Of a DNA stretch of 64,000 nucleotides, positions 16,580-25,365 are shown piece by piece. Location: positions 5,580,001 to 5,644,000 of the forward strand of contig NZ_CP154261.1 in assembly GCF_039511225.1 (NCBI RefSeq), written 5' to 3'. The DNA is from Sphingobacterium multivorum. Lineage in GTDB: Bacteria > Bacteroidota > Bacteroidia > Sphingobacteriales > Sphingobacteriaceae. Numbering within the stretch: position 1 is the first letter of the stretch; the number at the start of each line of letters is the position of its first letter. A program made the translations under genes and the position numbers. Below the pieces are notes generated by a model. The model saw only the letters and a list, made by a program, of their open reading frames with translations, did not search any database and had not been told where the DNA came from.

Positions 16580-18070
16580 CTAGTGATGAGATAACGCTTT
16601 TTCATTTGCTTTACCTGGAGAACTGATCAAAAGCATTAAAAACGTGATAAAACCATTAATAATGATCAAGTCCAATCCGATAACATAAGGTGTATACACC
16701 TCAATAACATAGGTTTTAAGCAAAAATAAGACAGTAGGCGAAAGCACACAGATATAAGGTACAGCCTTATCCCGCACGGCATATTTTGTGAATATTCCGA
16801 AAACGAATAAACCCAATAAAGGCCCGTAAGTATAACTCGCCGCAGTAAAGATTGCATTGACGACCGAGTCATCATTGATCAGCTTAAAGACCAGAATAAC
16901 CAATAGCATCACAATGGAAAAACCAAAATGCACATAATTACGCTGCTTGATCAGCGCTGGATCATTGGGATTTTCTTTTTTATTGAAATTTAGAAAGTCC
17001 ACACAGAAAGATGTTGTCAATGCCGTTAGCGCACTATCCGTCGTTGCAAAAGTAGCCGCGGTCAACCCCATCATAAAGATGATTGCAGGAACAATGGCCA
17101 AGTGGTTTAATGCAATTTCCGGGTACAAATAATCGCGTGTTGCTAATTGAGTCACATCAATTCCATTTTTAGCCGCATAGATATACAGCAAAGCACCGAC
17201 AGCTAAAAAGAAAATATTGATGACCACAAAAACACTTGTAAAAGTAATCATATTCTTTTGAGCTTCTTTAATGGTCCCCATCGATAAGTTCTTCTGCATC
17301 AGATCCTGATCTAGCCCCGTCATCGCAATGGTCACAAAAATCCCTCCCAAGAATTGTTTCCAAAAATTAGCTTTACTACCGACAAAATCATCCCAGAAAA
17401 AGATCTTCGAATAACTACTTTCTTTTACAGCCTCGAAAGTATCGACGATACCAAAATCTAATCCTTTGGCCATAAAATAGATAGAGAGAATTACTGCGGT
17501 CACTAAAAAGGTAGTCTGTAGGGTATCTGTCACAATAATCGTCTTTAAGCCACCCTTATTTGTATACATCCAGATTAACACCAAACATATAACGACGGTA
17601 ATCGCGAAAGGCACATTCCAGGCATCAAAAATAAAATGCTGCAATACGATTGCGACCAGATAAAGACGAAACGCCGAACCGATCGTACGGGAAACCAAAA
17701 AAATAGCAGCACCGGTCTTGTACGTGGTGTGCCCAAAACGTTCTTCCAAATACGTATAAATGGAAGTCAAGTTCATTCTATAATAGAGCGGAAGCAATAC
17801 ATAGGCAATAATGACAAAACCAACGGCGTTCCCAAGAACAAATTGAAAATAGCTAAATTCAGACGCACCGACTGCGCCGGGAACCGAGATAAAAGTTACG
17901 CCGGAGAGCGCGGTACCGATCATCCCAAAGGCGACCATATACCATTTAGAGTTCCGGTTTGCGACAAAAAAGGTAGAGTTATCGGAAGCTCCCTTCGAGG
18001 TAAAGTGAGCTACAGCAAGCAGAACTGCAAAATAGATTATTATAAAGGATAATAATATTACTGGTGACAT
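16580..18070 (-). CDS. Sodium:solute symporter (SSS family)
   Basis: 496 aa with about 13 hydrophobic segments. SSS-family features include the unwound first-helix region MIGTALSGVTFISVPGAVG, the stretch AMTGLDQDLMQKNLSM, and MGLTAATFATTDSALTALTTSFCVDF, whose Ser/Thr-rich part corresponds to the Na2 site of vSGLT-like proteins. It would take up an organic solute with Na+ across the inner membrane. Position 38 bp after murQ suggests that the solute is MurNAc or a related amino sugar; this is inference from context. Confidence 0.9.
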   Translation of the reverse strand: MSPVILLSFIIIYFAVLLAVAHFTSKGASDNSTFFVANRNSKWYMVAFGMIGTALSGVTFISVPGAVGASEFSYFQFVLGNAVGFVIIAYVLLPLYYRMNLTSIYTYLEERFGHTTYKTGAAIFLVSRTIGSAFRLYLVAIVLQHFIFDAWNVPFAITVVICLVLIWMYTNKGGLKTIIVTDTLQTTFLVTAVILSIYFMAKGLDFGIVDTFEAVKESSYSKIFFWDDFVGSKANFWKQFLGGIFVTIAMTGLDQDLMQKNLSMGTIKEAQKNMITFTSVFVVINIFFLAVGALLYIYAAKNGIDVTQLATRDYLYPEIALNHLAIVPAIIFMMGLTAATFATTDSALTALTTSFCVDFLNFNKKENPNDPALIKQRNYVHFGFSIVMLLVILVFKLINDDSVVNAIFTAASYTYGPLLGLFVFGIFTKYAVRDKAVPYICVLSPTVLFLLKTYVIEVYTPYVIGLDLIIINGFITFLMLLISSPGKANEKALSHH

Positions 18071-18108
18071 AGTTTGTTTTTAAAATAGGTGATTTTAATA
18101 GGTTATGC

Positions 18109-18921
18109 TCAATGGGTATCCTGATAAGCTTCGATTGCCTGTCTCACATTACCAAATTGCTCAAGTAAAGCCGCAGCTTCTTCTTCAAGCGCCCCGGTCT
18201 GATCCATAATGATACGTACACCACGACCGACCAGCTTATGGTTTGACAATTGCATATCGACCATCTTGTTCCCCTTTACCCTACCCAATTGGATCATCAC
18301 TGCGGTACTGAACATATTTAACACAAGTTTCTGTGCTGTACCCGATTTCATTCGCGTAGACCCGGTAACAAATTCTGGCCCAACAATAACTTCAACCGGA
18401 TACTGCGCTATTTCCGCAATCGGAGAGCCCCCGTTACAGACAATACATCCCGTCACAAGCCCTTTCTCGTTTGCCGTTTTCAATCCGCCAATAACATAAG
18501 GGGTGGTTCCAGAAGCCGCAATGCCGATAACAACATCGTTTTCATCAATATCATACGCTTCCATATCTTTCCAGGCTTGCTCCAGATCATCTTCTGCAAA
18601 TTCAACTGCTTTTCTAATTGCAGTATCACCACCGGCAATCAACCCAATGATCCATTCAAATGGAACGCCGTAAGTCGGAGGTAATTCAGAAGCATCCAAC
18701 ACACCCAAACGGCCACTTGTGCCAGCGCCGATATAAAAAGTTCGACCACCAGCCTTCATTTTCTCCACAGTGACTTTGACCAATGCCTCAATCTGAGGGA
18801 TAGCTTGCTCTACCGCAAGTGGCACAGATTTATCTTCATTATTGATATTTGTCAACAACTCATGCACAGACATCTTGTCCAAATCCTGATAATTCGAATC
18901 TTTCTCCGTTGTATTTACCAT
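18109..18921 (-). CDS. murQ: N-acetylmuramic acid 6-phosphate etherase
   Basis: 270 aa SIS-domain enzyme. It cleaves the lactyl ether of MurNAc-6-phosphate, giving GlcNAc-6-phosphate and D-lactate. Family signatures are TEKDSNYQDLDKMS near the start, FYIGAGTSGRLGVLDASELPPTYG (about residues 61-84), AGGDTAIRKAVEFAEDD and the SIS stretch GIAASGTTPYV. It is about 25 residues shorter than E. coli MurQ (~298 aa), mostly at the C-terminus. It sits between the deacetylase and the symporter in one tight minus-strand unit, and its product feeds NagA, encoded at 39959-41065. Confidence 0.95.
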   Translation of the reverse strand: MVNTTEKDSNYQDLDKMSVHELLTNINNEDKSVPLAVEQAIPQIEALVKVTVEKMKAGGRTFYIGAGTSGRLGVLDASELPPTYGVPFEWIIGLIAGGDTAIRKAVEFAEDDLEQAWKDMEAYDIDENDVVIGIAASGTTPYVIGGLKTANEKGLVTGCIVCNGGSPIAEIAQYPVEVIVGPEFVTGSTRMKSGTAQKLVLNMFSTAVMIQLGRVKGNKMVDMQLSNHKLVGRGVRIIMDQTGALEEEAAALLEQFGNVRQAIEAYQDTH

Positions 18922-18943
18922 TATTAGTATATATTGTATTTCT

Positions 18944-19588
18944 TTATTTCAATAAATCGGGCACATCCACAAGTTGATACCCTTTTCCCTTTAATATGCT
19001 AATGATATCATCCAAATGATGATACAGCTTATCTTTCCGCCGATCATCGGTTCCCATGTGAATCAATATCAGAAATCCATTGAGCCCATATCGAGCTTCA
19101 TGAGACCAAAGATTGTCGAGAATCGCTGTCGACGATAAATAGCTAGCCCCCATTTCAGGATAGGTATAATCGGCCGCAGTCCGTATTCCTGGTGTATAAT
19201 TAACCGAATTCAGACCAACCGCTTTTGCCCAATCGACTGTTTCACTATTATACCATTCATAAGAAGGAATATAATAGGACAAGTGCTCTCTTTTGACGCC
19301 CGCGCCTTCCAGTGCTTTCAGGTTTGCTTTAAGATCAGCGACAAAAGAGTCACGTTTGACCAAAAGCACCTCCCTACTCCCCCAGTCACTCACCAGAATA
19401 TGTTTATCCGAATGCCCCGAAATCCAATGCCCATCGCTTAACATCTGACGGACATACGGCTTAAAACCTGGAGTTCTGAGATAATCGCCTGTCAGGAAAA
19501 AAGAGCCTTTAACGCCATTATGCTTTAGACTTGCTAATACCTCAGCAGTACCCTCAGATAAATCATGACCGGTAAACACCAGAGCCAC
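18944..19588 (-). CDS. Polysaccharide deacetylase (NodB-like), no normal start; possible frameshift extension of GH9
   Basis: 214 aa counted from a GTG at 19588. NodB features: first motif in the variant form LVFTGHD, zinc motif SGHSDKH (HxxxH), then LSYYIPSYEWYN and SVNYTPGIRTAADYT. It would remove acetyl groups from a polysaccharide or amino sugar outside the cytoplasm. Oddities: the frame stays open upstream to 19669 and the sequence there (FGAIVRGDSTKRQ) is what I would expect ahead of the FTGHD motif in this family. That extension has no ATG, GTG or TTG and no signal peptide, and it overlaps the GH9 gene end. The GTG start would cut the first beta strand. The likely reading is that the domain is made as a fusion to GH9 by a -1 frameshift at 19642-19648, or that one base is missing there. 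Confidence 0.8.
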   Translation of the reverse strand: MALVFTGHDLSEGTAEVLASLKHNGVKGSFFLTGDYLRTPGFKPYVRQMLSDGHWISGHSDKHILVSDWGSREVLLVKRDSFVADLKANLKALEGAGVKREHLSYYIPSYEWYNSETVDWAKAVGLNSVNYTPGIRTAADYTYPEMGASYLSSTAILDNLWSHEARYGLNGFLILIHMGTDDRRKDKLYHHLDDIISILKGKGYQLVDVPDLLK

Positions 19589-19638
19589 CTGCCGTTTTGT
19601 CGAGTCGCCCCGGACAATAGCTCCAAAAACATCCCGTG

Positions 19639-21465
19639 TTACTTTTTTCCGGCGGGCTCCTCCATAGCCTTACCCTCCTTTGAAGCCAACAGATAAATCA
19701 ACGAAGCGGTACCATCCATTGTCGGCTCATTCGTACTATAATCTCCGTAGTCGTCATGATAGACCGCCAGATCACTTTGAAACTCCGCATAACTATCCGG
19801 ATTATTCAACTTGATACCAATCAGATTGCGATACGTGGATGCCATAATAGGGCCATCAACTAACCCGCCGTCGATCGGATGCTTTCCAAGAAAGGTAAAC
19901 GCCGAATGCGGATCGACAGGTGTATCGCCTCCAGCCGGAAGACCATATACCATACTCGTGCCCCAAGGGTTCGCCCCGAATAACCAGTCAAAATTAGCTT
20001 GGGCTAGCTCATCAAAATGTGCATCTCCCGTCAATTCTTTATACCAGAGACACTGGATAGCAAAGGATACCGTTAAGTTGTTGCTACACCAAATAAAGGG
20101 AACTCCCCGAAAAAAAGCGTTTTTCTCAGCTCTCCGATTGACTTGCTCAATCCCCTGTTTATAATAGGAAACAATCTCCTCGCGATCTTGTCCTTTTAAT
20201 CCTTTTGCCAACTCATAATGCCCAAGATTGATAAAAGGATACCACTGATAATGTGCAGCAGTATCGCTAACCATCCAAGGTGTAATCTTTTCTTGCCGGG
20301 CGTAGCGTAAGGCTTCTCGTGCAAACTTTTCTTTTTTTGTCATCGAAAAACCCATTGCAGCGGCCAACTGCATATCGTCTACCCAATTATCTTCGGCATA
20401 AATATAGGGCGATTTCACAGAAACTGTCTGTGTCACGCCTGGTTTTATATTGGCATAAGCATAGGCTGTTTCCGATTTCTTCGAAAGCAGCGTTGCATAT
20501 TTCCGATCCTCTTTGTCAAACAACATCGCCCCCAGGCGAAAAGCACTACTAAATTTACCAGCAGTAGAGCTTGTCCCGGTTGTATTGTTCATAAACTTGC
20601 CACGCTGCTGTGGCTCGCCATCGATAAAATACACCGGTCTATCAAATCCACGACCATAATAAGGATCTTCCTTTGGCATCCGCATGCTGGCATGATCCCG
20701 GTCATCACCAATCTGATTGTACATTTGGTTGGCCTTGGGATGCATTTTCAACAGCCAATCCAAGCCCCATTTTGCTTCATCGAGCACATCGGCCCGACCA
20801 TTTTTTCCATCAAGACCATTTGCTTGCTTTAGATCACCAAACACCTTTGGAAAATCGCGGTAAGCCGCTAACAGATGAAATGTCGCATTTGCTGACGTTG
20901 TCGCATATTGCAAATAATCAGAAGCATCATGCCAACCGCCCCCCGCATCGATACGGGAGCTATCGGGAATGCCAACCTTTCCTGCATACAGCGCAAAGCC
21001 ATCGTGTGTATGGCAGCTATCGTTCAGAAAAGGGTTGAACAATGTCCGTTGTTGCCGCATATAACGCAGTACAAAATCTGCCGCTCCTTTATAAACGTCC
21101 CGAGCGATTCGGAATGTTGGAGACTTCACCTCTCCGGCCTGAACAAAAAAGCGTCCTGTATCCTGCATGGAAGAGAAATCAAAACGAAAGCTCTGAACAA
21201 AAGGACCATAAGCCCCATAATCTTTTCCAACAGGATGTACATAGACTGTTTTACCCGTTTGTGCGTTTTTAATTTCAAAAGAACGAAGCTGCCTGATTGA
21301 TTTCCCACCCCATACCGCGACCTTCTTGCCCGCTGGAGTATAGCCCAATTGGTTTATTCTAATCCAAGCATTTTGCTGTGCTTTCGCAAAGTTACAAACA
21401 AAACATGCAAAAACAAGCAAAAAAGCTTGACGTAAATTTAAGAAGTTTAGACATTTTTTTATCAT
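19639..21465 (-). CDS. Glycoside hydrolase family 9 protein with N-terminal Ig-like domain
   Basis: 608 aa. Signal peptide ends near CNFAKAQQ. An N-terminal cellulase Ig-like domain (about 33-120, from IRINQLGYTPAGKKVAVW) is followed by the GH9 (alpha/alpha)6 barrel. The catalytic-base motif is GGWHDASDY (178-184) and the acid is probably E580 in YSTNEPTMDG. The His of the usual GH9 HPHxR signature is not obvious. GH9 enzymes cleave beta-1,4-glucans, but some act on chitosan-type or amino-sugar oligosaccharides; the murQ, NamZ and amidase neighbours favour the latter here. The gene ends on a slippery sequence into the deacetylase frame. Confidence 0.88.
   Translation of the reverse strand: MIKKCLNFLNLRQAFLLVFACFVCNFAKAQQNAWIRINQLGYTPAGKKVAVWGGKSIRQLRSFEIKNAQTGKTVYVHPVGKDYGAYGPFVQSFRFDFSSMQDTGRFFVQAGEVKSPTFRIARDVYKGAADFVLRYMRQQRTLFNPFLNDSCHTHDGFALYAGKVGIPDSSRIDAGGGWHDASDYLQYATTSANATFHLLAAYRDFPKVFGDLKQANGLDGKNGRADVLDEAKWGLDWLLKMHPKANQMYNQIGDDRDHASMRMPKEDPYYGRGFDRPVYFIDGEPQQRGKFMNNTTGTSSTAGKFSSAFRLGAMLFDKEDRKYATLLSKKSETAYAYANIKPGVTQTVSVKSPYIYAEDNWVDDMQLAAAMGFSMTKKEKFAREALRYARQEKITPWMVSDTAAHYQWYPFINLGHYELAKGLKGQDREEIVSYYKQGIEQVNRRAEKNAFFRGVPFIWCSNNLTVSFAIQCLWYKELTGDAHFDELAQANFDWLFGANPWGTSMVYGLPAGGDTPVDPHSAFTFLGKHPIDGGLVDGPIMASTYRNLIGIKLNNPDSYAEFQSDLAVYHDDYGDYSTNEPTMDGTASLIYLLASKEGKAMEEPAGKK
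19642..19648 (-). other. Slippery heptamer A AAA AAG at the GH9 stop codon
   Basis: In the GH9 frame the last codons read GGA AAA AAG TAA. A -1 slip on A AAA AAG, the same heptamer as in E. coli dnaX, joins the GH9 frame to GTA ACA CGG..., the open frame of the deacetylase, giving a protein of about 840 aa. I saw no obvious strong downstream stem-loop. A missing A in the homopolymer would produce the same picture. Confidence 0.55.
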
Positions 21466-21507
21466 ATCAAGGCATTTATTTTCAAAAAGATCATTTCAAT
21501 CGATTGC

Positions 21508-23367
21508 TTAAAACTGTAATGAAACTATTTTGCCATCCATCGTACTCGCTATCACGGTATTTCTCCCATTTAGTGCAACGGGATTAACCATTCCATTGGA
21601 TATTTTATATTGCCATACTACCGCGCCTGTTTTTGCGTCAACTCCAGATAGCAAACCCGAATGACTCGGCACAAAGACCAACTTGCCATTGGATGTAATT
21701 GCAGAAGGTGTCAATTCGTAGGGCAATTTAAGTTTGGACTTCCAGGCAACATCCATACGATCACCAGCAACCGAAATACCTAAAAGATCCCCATCCATCG
21801 TCTTCACATAAACCAATTTATGATCTGCAGCCAACCCCATAGACTCGCGCACCCGAATGGTATCTTTCTTTTCCCGCCAGATGACCGCACCGTTCTTCGC
21901 ATCCAGTGCTGTCATAAAACGATCCGGTGCAACTACAAAAACACGATTGTTTACCCCCACCGGATTGCATGCCGCAGCAGAAAACATCCGATTGGCCTGT
22001 CCATTATTCCACTCCCACGAAAGCTTACCCGTTTTGGCATCCAAAGCATAGAATCCATTGCTCCAGGAACCAAAAATTACATTCCCCAAATAATACGTTG
22101 GCAGCGTCGATACAAATCCTTTGACCTGGTCAAAACTCCACTTTACAGCTCCCGTCTTGATGTCCAGCGCTCTAAACTTACCATCCGAGCCACCGATAAA
22201 AGCTACGCCATCATGTAGCAAGGGGGAACCCAAAACCGCCTTCTCAGTCTCCACCTTCCACAACAACTTGCCATTACGGGCATCTACCGCATAAATTGCA
22301 TGATCCGATGATCCCGCCACGACAATCCCTTTCCACACAGCAGGCGTAGAATAAACTTTACCACCGGTACGGTATGCCCATAGCTTTTTGCCAGTTTTTA
22401 AGTCAAGCGCAAAGATATCGCCCGCGGTATTTGATGTGATCACGCTGTTTTTGTAAACGGCTAGTCCCGCCCCGATGTCGCTGGCGTCTTCAAACGTCCA
22501 ATTGACTTTAACCTGGCCCGCATATTTTGCATTCACAGCATAACTTGGTCTCGGGTAGCTTATCGTTTCATTTTCATAATGATGGTCGAACATTGGAACA
22601 ACAACCCAAGGTTTCTCCTGCGTTCCTACACCGGGATTACGCTCTTGATAACTGGCTTTGCCATCGGCGATGGTCACGATATTATAACCCCCAATCGCTT
22701 TATTCGCACGCAGATTAGACCGTCCCATCACCCCCGGAATTCCTTCCCAATCGTATAATTTATTGGCATGACCATGCCCACAAAGCGCCAATTGGACATT
22801 CCGCGTTTTAACTCTTTTCAGTGCATCAAACCAGTTATTTAACGATGAATCCTGTGGATAATGATTAATATAGATCAATGGTAGCTGTTTATCCGGATTC
22901 GCTGCAAAAATGGAATCCATCCAAACCAGGTTTTCCCGAGGAATTTGACCAGGACTCATGCGCATATTGGGCCCTGAATTGGTTCCAATGAATGCGTAGC
23001 CTTTATGCTTAAAGAAAAAGGTTTCGCCACCAAAAACGGTGCGAAACGTGTTGGCTCCATTTTCTGACCAATTGCCATCGTGATTTCCCGGAATCACGTA
23101 CCAAGGCAGCTGCAAACTATCTAAGATTCGCTTCGCAAGCTTTAACTCATGATCAGCACCAAACTCGGTGATATCTCCGGAGACTATAACAAAATCAATA
23201 TCTTTCAATGTATTCAGGTCCTTTACAGTACGTCGCAAATCCTCCTCACCTGTTGCACCACCGACATGCGTGTCTGTTACGTGGGCAAATTTGAAGGACT
23301 GCTGTGCTATCGCAACGTTAAAAACGCAGGATAATGCAATAAAAAAGGTGATAATTGGAAACCTCAT
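21508..23367 (-). CDS. Metallophosphoesterase fused to PQQ-like beta-propeller
   Basis: 619 aa from the ATG at 23367. The frame is open to 23424, but the signal peptide MRFPIITFFIALSCVFNVAIA begins at 23367. The N-terminal half is a calcineurin-like phosphoesterase with its metal motifs in order: VTDTHVG, VSGDITEFG, PGNHDGNW, INHYPQ and CGHGHANK. The C-terminal ~320 residues are six or seven propeller repeats with the recurring pattern LDxKTGKxLWxxxT. It is exported to the periplasm. It probably removes a phosphate or phosphodiester from a cell-wall-derived molecule, but the substrate is not known. It leads the unit that continues with GH9, the deacetylase, murQ and the symporter. Confidence 0.88.
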   Translation of the reverse strand: MRFPIITFFIALSCVFNVAIAQQSFKFAHVTDTHVGGATGEEDLRRTVKDLNTLKDIDFVIVSGDITEFGADHELKLAKRILDSLQLPWYVIPGNHDGNWSENGANTFRTVFGGETFFFKHKGYAFIGTNSGPNMRMSPGQIPRENLVWMDSIFAANPDKQLPLIYINHYPQDSSLNNWFDALKRVKTRNVQLALCGHGHANKLYDWEGIPGVMGRSNLRANKAIGGYNIVTIADGKASYQERNPGVGTQEKPWVVVPMFDHHYENETISYPRPSYAVNAKYAGQVKVNWTFEDASDIGAGLAVYKNSVITSNTAGDIFALDLKTGKKLWAYRTGGKVYSTPAVWKGIVVAGSSDHAIYAVDARNGKLLWKVETEKAVLGSPLLHDGVAFIGGSDGKFRALDIKTGAVKWSFDQVKGFVSTLPTYYLGNVIFGSWSNGFYALDAKTGKLSWEWNNGQANRMFSAAACNPVGVNNRVFVVAPDRFMTALDAKNGAVIWREKKDTIRVRESMGLAADHKLVYVKTMDGDLLGISVAGDRMDVAWKSKLKLPYELTPSAITSNGKLVFVPSHSGLLSGVDAKTGAVVWQYKISNGMVNPVALNGRNTVIASTMDGKIVSLQF

Positions 23368-23418
23368 GCGTAATGTTTTCTTAAAAATAGCGTTTTTATG
23401 CATAAAACAGAAATGATA

Positions 23419-23433
23419 TTGCATTTTTATGCA
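23419..23433 (-). promoter_or_regulatory. TGCATAANNNTGCAA element upstream of the phosphoesterase unit
   Basis: Minus strand reads TGCATAAAAATGCAA, 52-66 bp before the ATG. A second, fully palindromic copy of the left half, TTTTATGCATAAAA, lies at 23394-23407. The same 15-bp pattern occurs upstream of the two other units of this locus. Confidence 0.6.
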
Positions 23434-23463
23434 TCTTCATGTAAATCAAAATTCATTATGTAT

Positions 23464-23500
23464 TAAAAAGCCTTTCTGAAATTCAGAAAGGCCTTTTAAT
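23464..23500. terminator. Terminator after the second SusD gene
   Basis: AAAAAGCCTTTCTGAA and TTCAGAAAGGCCTTTT form a long hairpin with one bulge. It lies 10 bp after the SusD stop on the minus strand and separates that unit from the phosphoesterase unit. Confidence 0.85.
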
Positions 23501-23510
23501 ACAATGCTAT

Positions 23511-25352
23511 CTATTGCCAGCCTGGCGTCTGTGTTAAGATATAGCCCAAATTTGCATATTGTTGAATCTGATTCAGTCCAACAGGAGCCAAGTACGACCG
23601 ATCGGTAAAACTTACCCTGTTTGCAAATTTCGGAACAACGTAATATCCTACCATAGCATCGGCGTTTTTACCATTGTAGGTGATTGTATTTCCTGCTGCG
23701 TCACGGACTTTCAAAACACCTTCGTAAGCTTTTGTCAAACGATTTGGAAGGTCCTTTTTGATATTTACCCAGGGACCCAATGAATAATCGACATTGCGTG
23801 AAAAGTTCATATAATCCAATTTTTTCCAGCGACGGATATCATTCAATCGCGCATACTCATATACAAATTCCATTCTTCGTTCACGTCTGATTTCCCACAT
23901 CAACGGCGATACATCCGCATCGCGGCTTGGATCGTTCGGCAGGGAATTTAATGTCAAAGGTGCCGTTTTCTTTACCCCTTTAGCTATGGCATCTGCGTCT
24001 AGCGGCCTATTCCGTACCGCATTGATTGATTTATCCAAATCACCTTGGGTAACAGCTGCTCCACCAAAAAACTCCGCAAGAATCTGCCTTGCCTCAATCC
24101 AATTCAACACAACCTCACCAAGACGCACAATCGGAGCATCATTTGTATTTGTATTACTACTCCATTTTGCTGGATAAGTTTTTCCAATATACGTCAAGGC
24201 TTCTCTAGCAGCAAATTTATGACCGTAAGCAAATGTTGATGAAGCTGTATTAACGGTATCCATCAACGAAGCTTCAAACCGTGGGTCTCTCGTTCTCGCC
24301 AAAGATTTCATCGAAAAGTCCGAAGCATTTGTAAGCGCTGAGTTTTGCCAAACCTTTCCATCGTTACAGATAAAAGATTTCAACAAATCCAAGTTAACGC
24401 CCTTCTGCCCTTCAGTACCATTACTGTAAGAACCTACGGCGTGCGTTACTTTCAAGGCATCATTATAAGTTCTGAAGAAAATTACCTCTGGATTGCTTGA
24501 AAGATCTTCAGATGCAAACAGGCTTTTAAAATCACTTCCAAAAGACCACTTTCCACTATTCATGACAACTTCGGACGCTTTAACCGCAAGCGCGAGATAC
24601 TTTTTCGCACGATCTTGATCCAAGCCATGGTATTTTTCCCAGGAACCTTCAAACAACATGAGGTTAGAAATAAGTGCCGCTGCTGCATATTTATTTACAT
24701 AACCTTTTCCGTCATCAGCACGCATATTATCAAGCACATACTCAAAATCTGTATAGACTTTATCCATGACCTCACCGCGCTTGGTACGTTCCTTATACAT
24801 TGTAGCCTGATCCATCGGATCAACTTCAACATCAAAATAAGGCACATCACCAAACACAGAAACTAACCTACTATATTCGTAGCCTCTAAAAAAACGAGCT
24901 ACTGCAGTCCAGTGCTTATACTCAGCCTCTGACAATTTTGACTTGGCCTTTGTTTCAATCCTGGTCAACATCACATTAGCCTTTCTAACCCAGTAAAAAT
25001 TCCAGGTCGGCCCTGAGTAGGTCGTCAACATATCAGGTGTCACCGTACTCGCACCTCTACTCGTCGGAACAACTGACTCAAAGCCACCTTGCGTTCCTTC
25101 AGAAGTAAAGTCATCTGCATAGTTATATCCCACTAAGGGAGCATAGGCCGTACCATAAAAAGTATTATAGCCAACAAAATAATTTAAATAAAAATCATTT
25201 GCATACAAACGAACATCAGCTTCATTTCTCCAAAAGTTTTCATCGATTACTTTAGTTTGATCAGGCCTATCCAGCACATCCTTACTACAGCCTACCCCCA
25301 ATAACATGGCGGAAAGCATGATAGATCCAATTTTTATTCTATTTAATTTCAT
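23511..25352 (-). CDS. SusD/RagB-family outer-membrane lipoprotein (pair 2)
   Basis: 613 aa. Lipoprotein signal with lipobox LGVGC followed by SKDVLDRPDQTKV, the usual SusD N-terminus. The helical TPR-like body contains YLALAVKASEVVMNSGKW, and near the C-terminus DVSPLMWEIRRERRMEFVYEYARLNDIRRW, a strong RagB/SusD marker. It is surface-exposed and captures glycans or glycopeptides for its SusC partner, whose gene ends 13 bp upstream. The co-transcribed NamZ gene points to muropeptides as substrate; this is inference. Confidence 0.93.
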   Translation of the reverse strand: MKLNRIKIGSIMLSAMLLGVGCSKDVLDRPDQTKVIDENFWRNEADVRLYANDFYLNYFVGYNTFYGTAYAPLVGYNYADDFTSEGTQGGFESVVPTSRGASTVTPDMLTTYSGPTWNFYWVRKANVMLTRIETKAKSKLSEAEYKHWTAVARFFRGYEYSRLVSVFGDVPYFDVEVDPMDQATMYKERTKRGEVMDKVYTDFEYVLDNMRADDGKGYVNKYAAAALISNLMLFEGSWEKYHGLDQDRAKKYLALAVKASEVVMNSGKWSFGSDFKSLFASEDLSSNPEVIFFRTYNDALKVTHAVGSYSNGTEGQKGVNLDLLKSFICNDGKVWQNSALTNASDFSMKSLARTRDPRFEASLMDTVNTASSTFAYGHKFAAREALTYIGKTYPAKWSSNTNTNDAPIVRLGEVVLNWIEARQILAEFFGGAAVTQGDLDKSINAVRNRPLDADAIAKGVKKTAPLTLNSLPNDPSRDADVSPLMWEIRRERRMEFVYEYARLNDIRRWKKLDYMNFSRNVDYSLGPWVNIKKDLPNRLTKAYEGVLKVRDAAGNTITYNGKNADAMVGYYVVPKFANRVSFTDRSYLAPVGLNQIQQYANLGYILTQTPGWQ

Positions 25353-25365
25353 CTGTCAAATTCGT

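Noticed and set aside
20319..21300. Several 70-130 codon plus-strand frames inside the GH9 gene
   Set aside because: They are antisense to a clear GH9 domain, with no start signal or family similarity.
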